Part shown: positions 37,998-46,382 of the stretch, piece after piece
How positions within the stretch are numbered: position 1 is the first letter of the stretch
Layout: each line of letters starts with the position of its first letter
Translations under genes and position numbers: made by a program
The notes under the pieces: model-generated
Database searches by the model: none
What the model saw: the letters and a program-made list of their open reading frames with translations, nothing else
Told to the model about the DNA's origin: nothing
NCBI GenBank assembly: GCA_947568835.1
Contig: OX387607.1
Coordinates: 20,363,277 to 20,427,276, forward strand
Source of the DNA: Protonemura montana
Taxonomy: Eukaryota > Arthropoda > Insecta > Plecoptera > Nemouridae
Length of the DNA: 64,000 nucleotides
Direction: 5' to 3'

Positions 37998-38066
37998 TAT
38001 ATACTCGAAAGTCAGTGCTGTGTTGTGCTTATAACCCCGATGAGTGACTGTCCCATTCGCCACAAG

Positions 38067-38084
38067 TGGGGGCTCGTCCGGGAT
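38067..38084 (+). other. Primer binding site, tRNA-Pro type
   Basis: TGGGGGCTCGTCCGGGAT starts 2 nt after the LTR. It is 18 nt complementary to the 3' end of animal tRNA-Pro including CCA, and is the same PBS that murine leukaemia viruses use. Reverse transcription would be primed here. Confidence 0.93.
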
Positions 38085-38113
38085 TTATTTTAGAAAGAAC
38101 CAGGGTGAAGTGA

Positions 38114-38477
38114 GGACAGTTTAGTTAGTCGGGGGGATAGTCTAGGATCTGAGGACTGGTTCGATCGGCCACCATACCCGAAACATCCAAAGATTGATAG
38201 GTTTAGCTATACATAGTGTATAGCCGGACAGTTTAGTTAGTCGGGGGGAGAGTCTAGGATCTGAGGACTGGTTCGATCGGCCACCATACCCGAAACATCC
38301 AAGGATCGATAGGTTAGCTACGTGTAGAATCTGAGGACTGGTTCGATCGGCCACCATACCCGAAACATCCAAAGATTGAGAGATAAGATAGGTGTAGGAT
38401 CTGAGGACTGGTTCGATCGGCCACCATACCCGAAACATCCAAAGATCGATAGGTTTAGCTATACATAGTGTATAGTC
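38114..38477 (+). repeat. Leader tandem repeats (four copies of a ~48-bp core)
   Basis: A core beginning ATCTGAGGACTGGTTCGATC occurs at 38,147-38,194, 38,259-38,306, 38,329-38,376 and 38,399-38,446. Spacings are 112, 70 and 70 bp. The first two copies share a longer upstream segment with GACAGTTTAGTTAGTCGGGG. The first and last are followed by CTATACATAGTGTATAG, a perfect 7-bp hairpin with a 3-nt loop. The repeats lie in the 5' untranslated leader between the PBS and gag, where packaging or dimerisation signals usually sit. Their function is not known from sequence. Confidence 0.9.
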
Positions 38478-38482
38478 GATAG

Positions 38483-39523
38483 ATGAAACTTAGGTTCGGG
38501 AGGGGAAGAGAACCGAGCACTCCCACGGCGAGACCCACCCCCACCATGGAAACCACCATTCCGACGGCACTGGTGCGCGAACTCTTGGGCCTCGGCGACG
38601 GCGACGAGATTCCCGACGCTGGCGCAGTGGCAACCGCCATCCGGGCACAGATGGCACCGCGAGGACCGACCACCCAGCCGATGAGAGAACGAGAAGCATG
38701 GGCTTCTCTCCGCATCGCTCTACCAACGTACCGGGGCCACACGGACGAGAAGACGCCGAGCGAGTTCCTGGGCCAACTCGAACGTTTCGCAGCATCACAG
38801 GACATGTCACCAAGGGACCTGTTGGCAAGGGCCATCCCCGTCGCCCTCACAGACGCAGCACTACGATGGTGGGGTTTCATCGGTGGTATCACCGAGTGGG
38901 ACGATTTCAAGGAGGCATTCCAAACCGAGTTCGGAGCCGTTAACTACCGCGAGCTTTTGCGACGCGAGCTCGACGCCCGAACCCAGCACCCCGCTGAGTC
39001 ATTATCGGCGTTCATCCAGACCATCGCTGGATATTACAACAAAATCGGTGAAGAGGTTCCCGAAGAGACAAAAATTCAGCGGGTCATCCGGCAGATGCAT
39101 CCTGAGTTTCGGAAAGCAATCAACGGGAAGACATTCACAACCCTCCGCGAGATGTCACAGGCCGGCCCAACCATACAAAGAGGCATACTAATGGACCGCG
39201 AATATCGGCCGCCTCCTCCTGCAGCGTGGTCCATCGAGCCATCCCTCGCCTGGGGTGCCTCACGATGTGCGCAAGGATCGGTGGGGACCGTGGCGTCGAT
39301 CGAGACGGCAGCAACCAGTCATCAAAACTACCACCAACTGGACGCCGCAGCGCTGGACCCTTTTATGTACACGCATATACCAGCATGGGCACCTTACCAA
39401 CACAGCGCCGCTCCAGCAGGGGCCCCAAAAGGACCACAACGAGACAGACTAGCGTGTTGGGTCTGCAATGGCCGGGACCATTTCGCCAGAAATTGTCCAA
39501 CGAAGAATTCGGCAAAAAACTAG
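38483..39523 (+). CDS. gag: Gag polyprotein with CCHC zinc knuckle
   Basis: This is the structural protein that assembles the virus-like particle. The open frame is 346 codons. Residues ~70-190 match the Ty3-type retrotransposon Gag (capsid) domain: W-A-S-L near 72, then F-L-G-Q-L-E, R-W-W-G-F, and F-x-x-x-F-Q-T-E-F. Residues 325-338 form a CX2CX4HX4C nucleocapsid knuckle (C-W-V-C ... D-H ... C). The first ATG has a weak context (T at -3). In-frame Met22 at 38,546 sits in CCACCATGG, an optimal Kozak context, so the protein may really start there. Gag ends at TAG 39,521-39,523, directly after the slippery heptamer, and overlaps the open pol frame. The Arg/Pro/Ala-rich linker after ~235 shows no domain. 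Confidence 0.93.
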   Translation: MKLRFGRGREPSTPTARPTPTMETTIPTALVRELLGLGDGDEIPDAGAVATAIRAQMAPRGPTTQPMREREAWASLRIALPTYRGHTDEKTPSEFLGQLERFAASQDMSPRDLLARAIPVALTDAALRWWGFIGGITEWDDFKEAFQTEFGAVNYRELLRRELDARTQHPAESLSAFIQTIAGYYNKIGEEVPEETKIQRVIRQMHPEFRKAINGKTFTTLREMSQAGPTIQRGILMDREYRPPPPAAWSIEPSLAWGASRCAQGSVGTVASIETAATSHQNYHQLDAAALDPFMYTHIPAWAPYQHSAAPAGAPKGPQRDRLACWVCNGRDHFARNCPTKNSAKN

Positions 39524-39585
39524 AGGAGCGCCCTATGGCACTCGCCGCGGTGATTAATGAGCTACGCGACGAGATAGGGCGTCTC
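39514..39585 (+). promoter_or_regulatory. -1 ribosomal frameshift signal between gag and pol
   Basis: The slippery heptamer A_AAA_AAC at 39,514-39,520 is in the correct phase with gag and is followed at once by the gag TAG. A 5-nt spacer leads to a stem: GAGCGCCCTAT (39,526-39,536) pairs with ATAGGGCG, a bulged T, and CTC (39,574-39,585), giving 8 perfect pairs plus 3 beyond the bulge. The 37-nt loop contains GC-rich segments that might pair further. Slipping back one base moves ribosomes into the pol frame (CTA at 39,520). The heptamer, the spacer and the stem all match the textbook -1 signal. Confidence 0.9.
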
Positions 39586-42500
39586 CGCGATTGTGTAAAT
39601 AACTGGGTCCCAAACAACAGCTCACCCGGCATCGCCAACCAAATGACAATAGGCAACCGTGAAGTCGGAGGATGCTCCGTCGGGCAGGCAGGAGAGAAGA
39701 ACGAGCCGCTGATACGGGTGATGATCGCCGGCGAAGTGCATCTAGCAATGCTCGACAGTGGATCATCGATAAGCCTGCTAGGCGACTATTTTATACAGAT
39801 AGTAAAGGCACGGGGGTGGGCCGTGCAACCTTATACACAGAGAGTAAACCTAGCCACCGGGCAGGCCGTGTGCAAGGGAAAATTAAGTACAAAGGTAAAT
39901 TGGGCAGGCGGCAAAATTAAACAAACATTCGCGCTACTTCCAGGTCTGTGCAAACCTATAGTTTTAGGGCGTGATTTTATAGGAAGAACTAACATTTCAA
40001 TTCATATAAAGGAGCGCGGGTGGACCCTGGGCACAAGCCCACAGGCTGTAGTTCCATTCAATGACGGCGAGGCTAGACCCACGACTACCTGTCAAGCCGT
40101 GTGTGACAAGGATGAGGACATCATCGCGCAGATAATGGAAACAGTCGTGTGCCCTGCAAAAACCAGAGCGAGCCTAGAAACAGTTATAGCACGCTATAAA
40201 TCAACATTTACAAAGAAACCAGGACTGTGCACGCTTATGGAGCACGAAATTAACACTGACGGGGAGACCCCCAGCAGGTGCGCTCAAAGACCCATAAACG
40301 AGAAGAAAAGAATGGTGCTCGACGATTGCCTCAACAAACTACTGGCCGACGATATAATAGAGCCATGCTCGCATCGCAGTGGATGGTCAAGTGCAACGGT
40401 AATAGTAGACAAAAAGGACGGAGGGAAACGTCTGTGCATAGATTACCGGCTCCTGAACAAAAAAACGAAAGTGCAACCCTATATCATGCCACGCATTGAC
40501 TGGACACTATGTCAACTTGGACGAGCTAAAATCTTCTCTCTGCTAGATTTAAGTCAGGGTTATCACCAATTACGCGTGCGCAGAGAAGACCGTCATCGCA
40601 CAAGCTTTACCACGCACCGAGGAGCCTTCAGATACAAAAGACTACCGATGGGCCTGATTGGGAGCGGGTACACGTTTCAAAAGCTCATCAACAGCGTCTT
40701 GAGCAACGGGACTGCTCAGTGCGATTACGCAATGGCCTTTTTAGACGACATCGTCGTTTACTCGGAATCATGGGAGCTTCACGTCAAACACCTAGAAGAC
40801 GTCTTGCATAGACTACGGGAGGCAGGATTAACGGTCAACCCTTCAAAAGTTCAATTGTGCACCCAAACGCTCAAGTTTCTCGGACACACCATCACACCCG
40901 GAACCGTGGCACCAAATCCGGACCTCGTAGCATCAATAAAAGGTTTCAACACGCCAAAGAACACAAAGGGTATACAAAGGTTCATCGGACTCGCTGGCTT
41001 TTACAGAAACTATATCAAATCGTTCAGTACAATCGCTCTCCCACTGACTCAGTTACTAAAGAAGAATGTGAAATGGAAATGGAATATGGAGCAACAAGGA
41101 GCATTCGACTCATTGAAAGACCAAATCACTTCAGACACCTGCTTAGCACTCCCCGACATGAGCAGGGAATTTACCATACAGACTGATGCATCACATGCGG
41201 GATTAGGAAGCTGCCTCATGCAAGAAGGCAAAAATGGACCTAGACCAATAGCGTTCGCATCCCGCACCCTCACGGCGTGCGAACTAAATTACACCATATC
41301 TGAACTAGAAGCGCTAGCCGTGGTATGGAGCGTGAATCACTACCTACCATATGTGGAGATGTCGCATTTCAAAATCGAAACCGATCACAACATCCTTAAG
41401 ACAATGCTATCGGCTGACTGGCCGAAAGGTAGGATTAGGCGGTGGGCAATGCGTCTAATGGGCCTAGACTGCGAGATCAAATACAGAACAGGCGCCTCGA
41501 ATGTCGTCGCAGACGCCTTGAGCCGAGCACCGCTGGCGTTTCAACCCAGCATATCAAAGGCAAGGAAAGTGGACGAAATATTCCCAATCGAAGAAGTGGG
41601 CGAAGAGGTCACAAGGCGAGGACAATTCGGGCTCCTGACGTTCGAAAACCATGGCGCCGACGGGGATATAGTGGACGAGCACGTTTTGCTAACCGACGAA
41701 GACAACCTAGTGGACTTGGCCGACCGTTCGACATGGATAGAAAAGCAACTCGCAGACAAGGGATTGACAAAACTAAGAGATGAACTGAAGACCGGTGTGA
41801 ACAAGGACCCGTCATATATTATCGATGAGGACGGGCTGATCTCCAGACACCTCCCGAGTAGCTCGATGCCGCCGCAACGTAGAACAATGGTCCCAGCCAG
41901 TCTCCGAGAGGAGGTCCTGCGACTATTCCACGACCACGCGCTAGCCGGTCACATGGGGTATTACAAAACCATTCGCCGCATACAGGAACGCTATTCTTGG
42001 GCAGGTATGAGGCAAGACGTCGCGAAATACATAATGGGGTGCGACGTATGCCAGAAAACAAAAGCACGGAACGCAAAGCCGATCGGCAGTATGGCGAGTC
42101 GGATGGCACCATCGAAGTTCAGTGACATCTCATGCGACCTAATGGGCCCATACCCACTGACGACTTCATCGCGCCATCAATACATCTTTGTGATAATAGA
42201 CGACTTCACCAAGTTTATGGAACTATACCCGCTCAGAAAAGCCACGGGAAAAACAGTGGCGGACTGCCTTGTCGACTACTGCACCCGGTACGGTTTCCCG
42301 ACACGGATCCGTAGTGATAACGGTCCACAATTCGCGGGAAAACTGTGGAACCAGACATGCAAACAACTTGGGATCACAACAAACAAAACAGTGCCGTACC
42401 GCCCGTGTGGTAACCCGTGCGAGAGGACCAACAGAGACATTAAACAATGCCTGGTAGCCCTCACTGACAAACACAAGGACTGGGATAGACATCTTAAGGC

Positions 42501-42987
42501 AATCTCATTCGCATTGCGTACCGCCGAACACCAAACAAACGGTTTCAGCCCTGCCGAACTGACATTCGGCGAACAGCTCCGGTTCCCAGCCGACTTATCG
42601 AGATCAGAGACCGACCCGGCAGATACCAGCAATTATGCAACGTCACTGCAACAAAAATTAGCAGCAATGACGCAAATCGTCCGTGAGAACAAGAGCGACG
42701 CCCACGAAACGCAGCGCAGAGCCTACGATAAGAAACATCGTCAGGCCGAGTTTAACGTTGGCCAACTCGTGCTCCGGACAGTGCACACAATTAGTGACGC
42801 CGCCAAGGGGTTTTGTGCCTCCCTCGCACACAAAAGAGACGGACCATGGTCTATAGTAGCAAGGATGGGCACCAACAGCTACAAACTATGCGACCCCGTC
42901 ACAAAACGCAAGGTGGCATTGTGCAATGCCGATCAGCTGGTCCCTTATACCGCCAAAGAAGGGTACAACTTGCGTCAGAGAAAGTGA
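39520..42987 (+). CDS. pol: Pol polyprotein (protease, RT, RNase H, integrase)
   Basis: This is made as a Gag-Pol fusion by -1 frameshifting; from the slip site it is 1,155 codons. The frame is open upstream to 39,226, but that part overlaps gag. Protease has D-S-G at codon 79 (39,754) and a C-terminal I-V-L-G-R-D. Reverse transcriptase has the first Asp in L-L-D-L-S-Q-G-Y (40,546) and the catalytic pair in F-L-D-D (40,738-40,749). RNase H has T-D-A-S (41,185), E-L-E-A-L and T-D-H-N, and ends V-A-D-A-L-S-R. Integrase has an HHCC finger (H 41,929; C-x2-C 42,040-42,051) and D, D, E at 42,136, 42,316 and 42,421. Only 34 residues separate the last two. A GPY/F-like module (D-G-P-W, about 42,838) and Y-N-L-R-Q-R-K close the protein. 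All catalytic residues are present, so it should be active. Confidence 0.95.
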   Translation, partial: LEERPMALAAVINELRDEIGRLRDCVNNWVPNNSSPGIANQMTIGNREVGGCSVGQAGEKNEPLIRVMIAGEVHLAMLDSGSSISLLGDYFIQIVKARGWAVQPYTQRVNLATGQAVCKGKLSTKVNWAGGKIKQTFALLPGLCKPIVLGRDFIGRTNISIHIKERGWTLGTSPQAVVPFNDGEARPTTTCQAVCDKDEDIIAQIMETVVCPAKTRASLETVIARYKSTFTKKPGLCTLMEHEINTDGETPSRCAQRPINEKKRMVLDDCLNKLLADDIIEPCSHRSGWSSATVIVDKKDGGKRLCIDYRLLNKKTKVQPYIMPRIDWTLCQLGRAKIFSLLDLSQGYHQLRVRREDRHRTSFTTHRGAFRYKRLPMGLIGSGYTFQKLINSVLSNGTAQCDYAMAFLDDIVVYSESWELHVKHLEDVLHRLREAGLTVNPSKVQLCTQTLKFLGHTITPGTVAPNPDLVASIKGFNTPKNTKGIQRFIGLAGFYRNYIKSFSTIALPLTQLLKKNVKWKWNMEQQGAFDSLKDQITSDTCLALPDMSREFTIQTDASHAGLGSCLMQEGKNGPRPIAFASRTLTACELNYTISELEALAVVWSVNHYLPYVEMSHFKIETDHNILKTMLSADWPKGRIRRWAMRLMGLDCEIKYRTGASNVVADALSRAPLAFQPSISKARKVDEIFPIEEVGEEVTRRGQFGLLTFENHGADGDIVDEHVLLTDEDNLVDLADRSTWIEKQLADKGLTKLRDELKTGVNKDPSYIIDEDGLISRHLPSSSMPPQRRTMVPASLREEVLRLFHDHALAGHMGYYKTIRRIQERYSWAGMRQDVAKYIMGCDVCQKTKARNAKPIGSMASRMAPSKFSDISCDLMGPYPLTTSSRHQYIFVIIDDFTKFMELYPLRKATGKTVADCLVDYCTRYGFPTRIRSDNGPQFAGKLWNQTCKQLGITTNKTVPYRPCGNPCERTNRDIKQCLVALTDKHKDWDRHLKAISFALRTAEHQTNGFSPAELTFGEQLRFPADLSRSETDPADTSNYATSLQQKLAAMTQIVRENKSDAHETQRRAYDKKHRQAEFNVGQLVLRTVHTISDAAKGFCASLAHKRDGPWSIVARMGTNSYKLCDPVTKRKVALCNADQLVPYTAKEGYNLRQRK

Positions 42988-43509
42988 CGACGCAGGGGAA
43001 AGTGTCACCAAGTCCAGGGACACTACCGGGTGCAACGGGTAACGAGGGCCGAGGGAGGACAGTTCTACATCCTTCACCGACAAGACAACATGAACTACCG
43101 TGTAGAAACCGTCACTCATGTCCCACAAGCTAAATCAATCTGGGCAACACCATCAGGGCGGGAACGACGCGCCAACGCAAAGCGAGAACCGGCACAGCAG
43201 AGGAACCATCGGGCCCGCAGGAAAAGGCACGCGGACCAGACACCTGCCAGTGATGCGAACCTTCGCAAAAGGGTTAGGCGGATCATCGCCAAAATGCGCA
43301 CCACCCCGAGACTACTGTCTCCTCTAAAGACCACACCGCCGGGCACGCCAACACGCGACGAACCCCGAACCCCGACGCCAAACACGACGATCTTAGCAAG
43401 TGAAAAGATCGCCTCACCGGCGCCCGACGACAACCAGCCGTACATACAATCTACACGCAAGTACCCGGCGTACCCGTCGACAGGGGACGACACAACAGCG
43501 TTAGCATAG
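42988..43509 (+). CDS. Open frame in phase with pol beyond its TGA; unknown product
   Basis: After the pol TGA (42,985-42,987) the same frame stays open for 173 codons, to TAG at 43,507-43,509. The first ATG in it is 43,090, giving 139 residues if translated independently. Residues before about 43,130 look ordered (alternating H-Y-R-V, Q-F-Y-I-L-H, N-Y-R-V-E-T-V). The rest is rich in Arg, Pro and Thr and looks disordered. There is no signal peptide, hydrophobic segment, zinc knuckle or canonical chromodomain, so it is not an envelope. It could be a C-terminal Pol extension reached by UGA readthrough, a separate small protein from a spliced RNA, or simply an open stretch. I do not recognise it. 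Confidence 0.4.
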   Translation, partial: RRRGKCHQVQGHYRVQRVTRAEGGQFYILHRQDNMNYRVETVTHVPQAKSIWATPSGRERRANAKREPAQQRNHRARRKRHADQTPASDANLRKRVRRIIAKMRTTPRLLSPLKTTPPGTPTRDEPRTPTPNTTILASEKIASPAPDDNQPYIQSTRKYPAYPSTGDDTTALA

Positions 43510-43718
43510 AACTAGAATAGGGACACAATGCCATAAAATAGATAGATTTAGAAAGGTAAACCGTGTGCGGGCTAACATAGTGATTACAATTAAGGAAAGA
43601 CTCAAAAGAAGATGGACTTATTAATAACTGCTTAGACTAGGATGTTAATCTTAAGCAACTTATAAGTTTAATTCACAACAATGTGGCTCTGTAATATTTT
43701 GGAGGGGATTTTTTAATT
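43510..43718 (+). other. Non-coding A+T-rich stretch before the polypurine tract
   Basis: About 210 bp, richer in A and T than the rest of the element, with no open frame or repeat of note. It contains a second purine run, GGAGGGGA at 43,701-43,708, which could serve as an extra plus-strand primer. Confidence 0.6.
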
Positions 43719-43729
43719 AAGGGGGGCGG
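43719..43729 (+). other. Polypurine tract
   Basis: AAGGGGGGCGG lies 3 nt upstream of the 3' LTR, where the plus-strand primer of reverse transcription is made. It has one C interruption and a TCC gap before the LTR, so it is slightly atypical. Confidence 0.75.
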
Positions 43730-43732
43730 TCC

Positions 43733-44096
43733 TGCAAGGGACAGCTAAGGCTTTCACTGGCTAGTCTCGGACCCAAGGCAAGGTGCTAGCGGGTGATCCG
43801 AGACAATAGCCAGTGTGTACCCTTAGCTTTCTACTTGCAGCCCCTAAACCATGTGGCCGGTCACGTGACCGTCACGTGACCGGCCAGAAGTAGTATATAA
43901 GACGGGTCTCTGGCCGGCTAAAGACATTGCTCTGCATTCGGTCGACTGGAACGCACAAGTGGACAAGGGTGTCCTGGAACTTGTACGTGTCGACGAGCCT
44001 GTGTGTGTACTCATAATCTGTGGAATAAATATATACTCGAAAGTCAGTGCTGTGTTGTGCTTATAACCCCGATGAGTGACTGTCCCATTCGCCACA
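43733..44096 (+). repeat. 3' LTR
   Basis: This is the 364-bp partner of the LTR at 37,701. Read base by base, I find no difference between them. It supplies the functional poly(A) signal (AATAAA, 44,024-44,029) for the genomic RNA and carries its own E-box palindrome (43,855-43,885) and TATA box, which could drive transcription outward into the right satellite arm. Confidence 0.96.
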
Positions 44097-44100
44097 TATC
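44097..44100. repeat. Target-site duplication, right (TATC)
   Basis: This is the second copy of TATC, directly after the CA end of the LTR, followed by TGCCACGCTAGCC of the satellite. Confidence 0.9.
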
Positions 44101-44795
44101 TGCCACGCTAGCCAGACGCTCCAGACACTCTGCCTCGCTAGCCAGACGCTCCAGACTTTCTGCCACGCTAGCCAGAGGTTTTAGACACTCTGCTACGCTA
44201 GCTAGACGCTCCAGACACTCTGCGTCGCTAGCTTGACGCTCCAGACACTCTGCCTTGCTACCCAGACCCTCCAGACACTCTGCCCCGCTAGCCTGGCGCT
44301 CCAGACACTCTGCCTCGCGACCCAGACGCTCCAGACACTCTGCCTCGCTACCCAGACGCTCCAGACTATCTGCCACGCTAGCCAAAGGCCCCAGACACTC
44401 TGCCACGCTAGCTAGACGCTCCAGACACTCTGCCTCGCTAGCCAGGCGCTCCAGACACTCTGCCTCGCTACCAAGACTCTCTAGACACTCTGCCTCGCTA
44501 GCCAGCCGCTTCAGACACTCTGCTACGCTACCCTGACGCTCCAGACTATCAGCCACGCTAGCCAGTGGCTCCAGATTATCTGCCACGCTAGCCAGAGGCT
44601 CCAGACACTCTGCCACGCTAGCTAGACGCTCCAGACACTCTGCGTCCCTAGCCAGACGCTCCAGACTTTCTGCCACGCTAGCCAGAGGTTTCAGACACTC
44701 TGCTACGCTAGCCAGACGCTCAAGACACTATGCCACGCTAGCTTGACGCTCCAGACACTCTGCCTTGCTACCCAGACCCTCCAGACACTCTGCCT
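44101..44795. repeat. Divergent 30-bp units right of the retrotransposon
   Basis: These units have rare states: GAGGTTTTAGAC (about 44,176), CTAGCTTGACGC (about 44,228 and 44,739), CCCGCTAGCCTGGCG (about 44,283), CAAAGGCCCCAG (about 44,384), CAAGACTCTCTAGAC (about 44,472) and ACCCTGACGC (about 44,530). The 40-bp segment at 44,541-44,580 repeats the 40 bp directly left of the element (37,661-37,700). A 1-bp deletion (CTGCCTGCTACCC, about 44,794) marks the end of this zone. Confidence 0.8.
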
Positions 44796-46382
44796 GCTAC
44801 CCAGACGCTCCAGACACTCTGCCTCGCTAGCCAGGCGCTCCAGACACTCTGCCACGCTAGCTAGACGCTCCAGGCACTCTGCCTCGCTACTTAGACGCTC
44901 CAGACACTCTGCCTCGCTAGCCAGCCGCTCCAGACACTCTACCACGCTAGCCAGACGATCCAGAAACTCTGATTCGCTACCCAGACGTTCAAGACACTTT
45001 GCCTCGCTCCCCAGACGCTCCAGACACTCTGCCTCGTTAGCCAGGCGCTTCAGAAGCTCTGCCTGGCTAGCCAGGCGCTCCAGACACTCTGCCATTCTAG
45101 CCAGACGCTCCAGACTATCTGCTACGCTAGCCAGAGGCTCCAGACACTCTGCCACGCTAGATAGACGCTCCAGACACTCTGCCTTGCTACCCAGAATCTC
45201 CAGACACTCTGCCTCAGTAGCCAGGCGCTCCAGACACTCTGCCTCGCTACCCAGACGCTTTAGACTATCTGCCACGCTAGCCAGTGGCTCCAGACACTCT
45301 GCCACGCTAGCTAGACGCTCCAGGCACTCTGCCTCGCTACTTAGACGCTCCAGAAACTCTGCCTCACTAGCCAGGCACTCCAGACACTCTGGCTCGCTAC
45401 CCAGACGATCCAGACACTCTGCCTTCCATGCCAGCCGCTTTAGACACTCTGCCATGCTAGCCAGAGATTTCAGACACTCTGCTACGCTAGCTAGACGCTC
45501 CAGACACTCTGCCACGCTAGCTAGACGCTCCAAACACTCTGCCTCGCTAGCCAGGCGCTCCAGACACTCTGCCTCGCTACCCAGACGCTCCAGACTATTT
45601 GCCACGCTAGCCAGAGGCTCCAGACACTCTGCCACGCTAGCTAGACGCTCCAGACACTCTGCCTCGCTAGCCAGGCACTCCAGACACTCTGATTCGCTAC
45701 CCAGACGTTCCAGACACTTTGCCTCGCTACCCAGACGCTCCAGACTATCTGCAACGCTAGCCAGGCGCCCCAGACACTCTGCCTCGCTACCCAGACGCTT
45801 TAGACTATCTGCCACGCTAGCCAGTGGCTCCAGACACTCTGCCACGCTAGCTAGACGCTCCAGGCACTCTGCCTCGCTACTTAGACGCTCCAGAAACTCT
45901 GCCTCACTAGCCAGGCACTCCAGACACTCTGGCTCGCTACCCAGACGATCCAGACACTCTGCCTCCCTAGCCAGCCGCTCCAGACACTCTGCCATGCTAG
46001 CCAGAGATTTCAGACACTCTGCTACGCTAGCAAGACGCTCCAGACACTCTGCCACGCTAGCTCGACGCTCCAGACACTCTGCCTTGCTACTTAGACCCTC
46101 CAGACACTCTGCCTCGCTAGCCAGGCGCTCCAGACACTCTGCCTCGCTACCCAGACGCTCCAGACTATTTGCCACGCTAGCCAGTGGCTCCAGACTATCT
46201 GCCACGCTAGCCAGAGGCTGCAGACACTCTGCAATGCTAGCCAGACGCTCCAGACACTCTGCCACGCTAGCCAGAGGCTGAAGACACTCTGCAATGCTAG
46301 CCAGGCGCTCCAGACACTCTGCTTCGCTAGCCAGCCGCTCCAGACACTCTGCCATGCTAGCCAGACGCTTCAGACACTCTGG
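44796..46382. repeat. Right-arm HOR segment G, copy 1
   Basis: This ordered segment has CTTCCATGCCAGCC (about 45,423) and GCCAGGCGCCCCAGAC (about 45,761) as markers. It recurs at about 55,600-57,182, displaced by 10,800 bp. The - frame is open until the GGCTAGCTACCC unit at 46,381. Confidence 0.8.

Larger units (their letters stand above)
37701..38064 (+). repeat. 5' LTR
   Basis: This 364-bp repeat begins TGCAAGGGAC and ends TTCGCCACA. It contains a promoter region (an E-box palindrome at 37,823-37,853 and a TATA box at 37,862-37,869) and a polyadenylation signal (AATAAA at 37,992-37,997) followed by a GT-rich stretch. By position, U3 runs to roughly 37,890, R to about 38,015, and U5 to the end. 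These R boundaries are inferred from motif spacing, not seen. It appears identical to the 3' LTR. Confidence 0.96.
37701..44096 (+). mobile_element. Complete Ty3/gypsy-type LTR retrotransposon (6,396 bp)
   Basis: The element has 364-bp LTRs that start TG and end CA, flanked by the 4-bp direct repeat TATC (37,697-37,700 and 44,097-44,100). Inside, in order, are a tRNA-Pro primer site, a repetitive leader, gag, a -1 frameshift signal, pol (protease, reverse transcriptase, RNase H, integrase), a further open frame, and a polypurine tract. The order RT-RNaseH-integrase places it in Ty3/gypsy (Metaviridae) rather than copia. I see no stop or frameshift in gag or pol apart from the programmed one, and I could find no difference between the LTRs by eye. 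It therefore looks young and possibly still autonomous. I cannot name the family. There is no envelope-like open frame with signal peptide or membrane segment. Confidence 0.97.

Noticed and set aside
37812-38063. 83-codon - strand frame in each LTR
   Set aside because: It is antisense to the LTR promoter and poly(A) region, identical in both copies because the LTRs are identical, and has no coding features.
38155-38165. tRNA or tRNA-derived SINE suggested by GGTTCGATC
   Set aside because: Only the B-box-like motif is present; there is no A-box, cloverleaf or acceptor stem around it.
38142-38438. 98-codon - strand frame over the leader
   Set aside because: It is internally repetitive only because the leader repeats are; it is antisense to the element transcript.
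42813-43133. + strand 106-codon frame overlapping the end of pol
   Set aside because: It is out of phase with pol, overlaps its conserved GPY/F region and has no recognisable domain; a shadow frame.
43090-43509. Envelope gene of an endogenous retrovirus
   Set aside because: There is no signal peptide, transmembrane segment, furin-type site with fusion peptide, or cysteine pattern in the post-pol frame.
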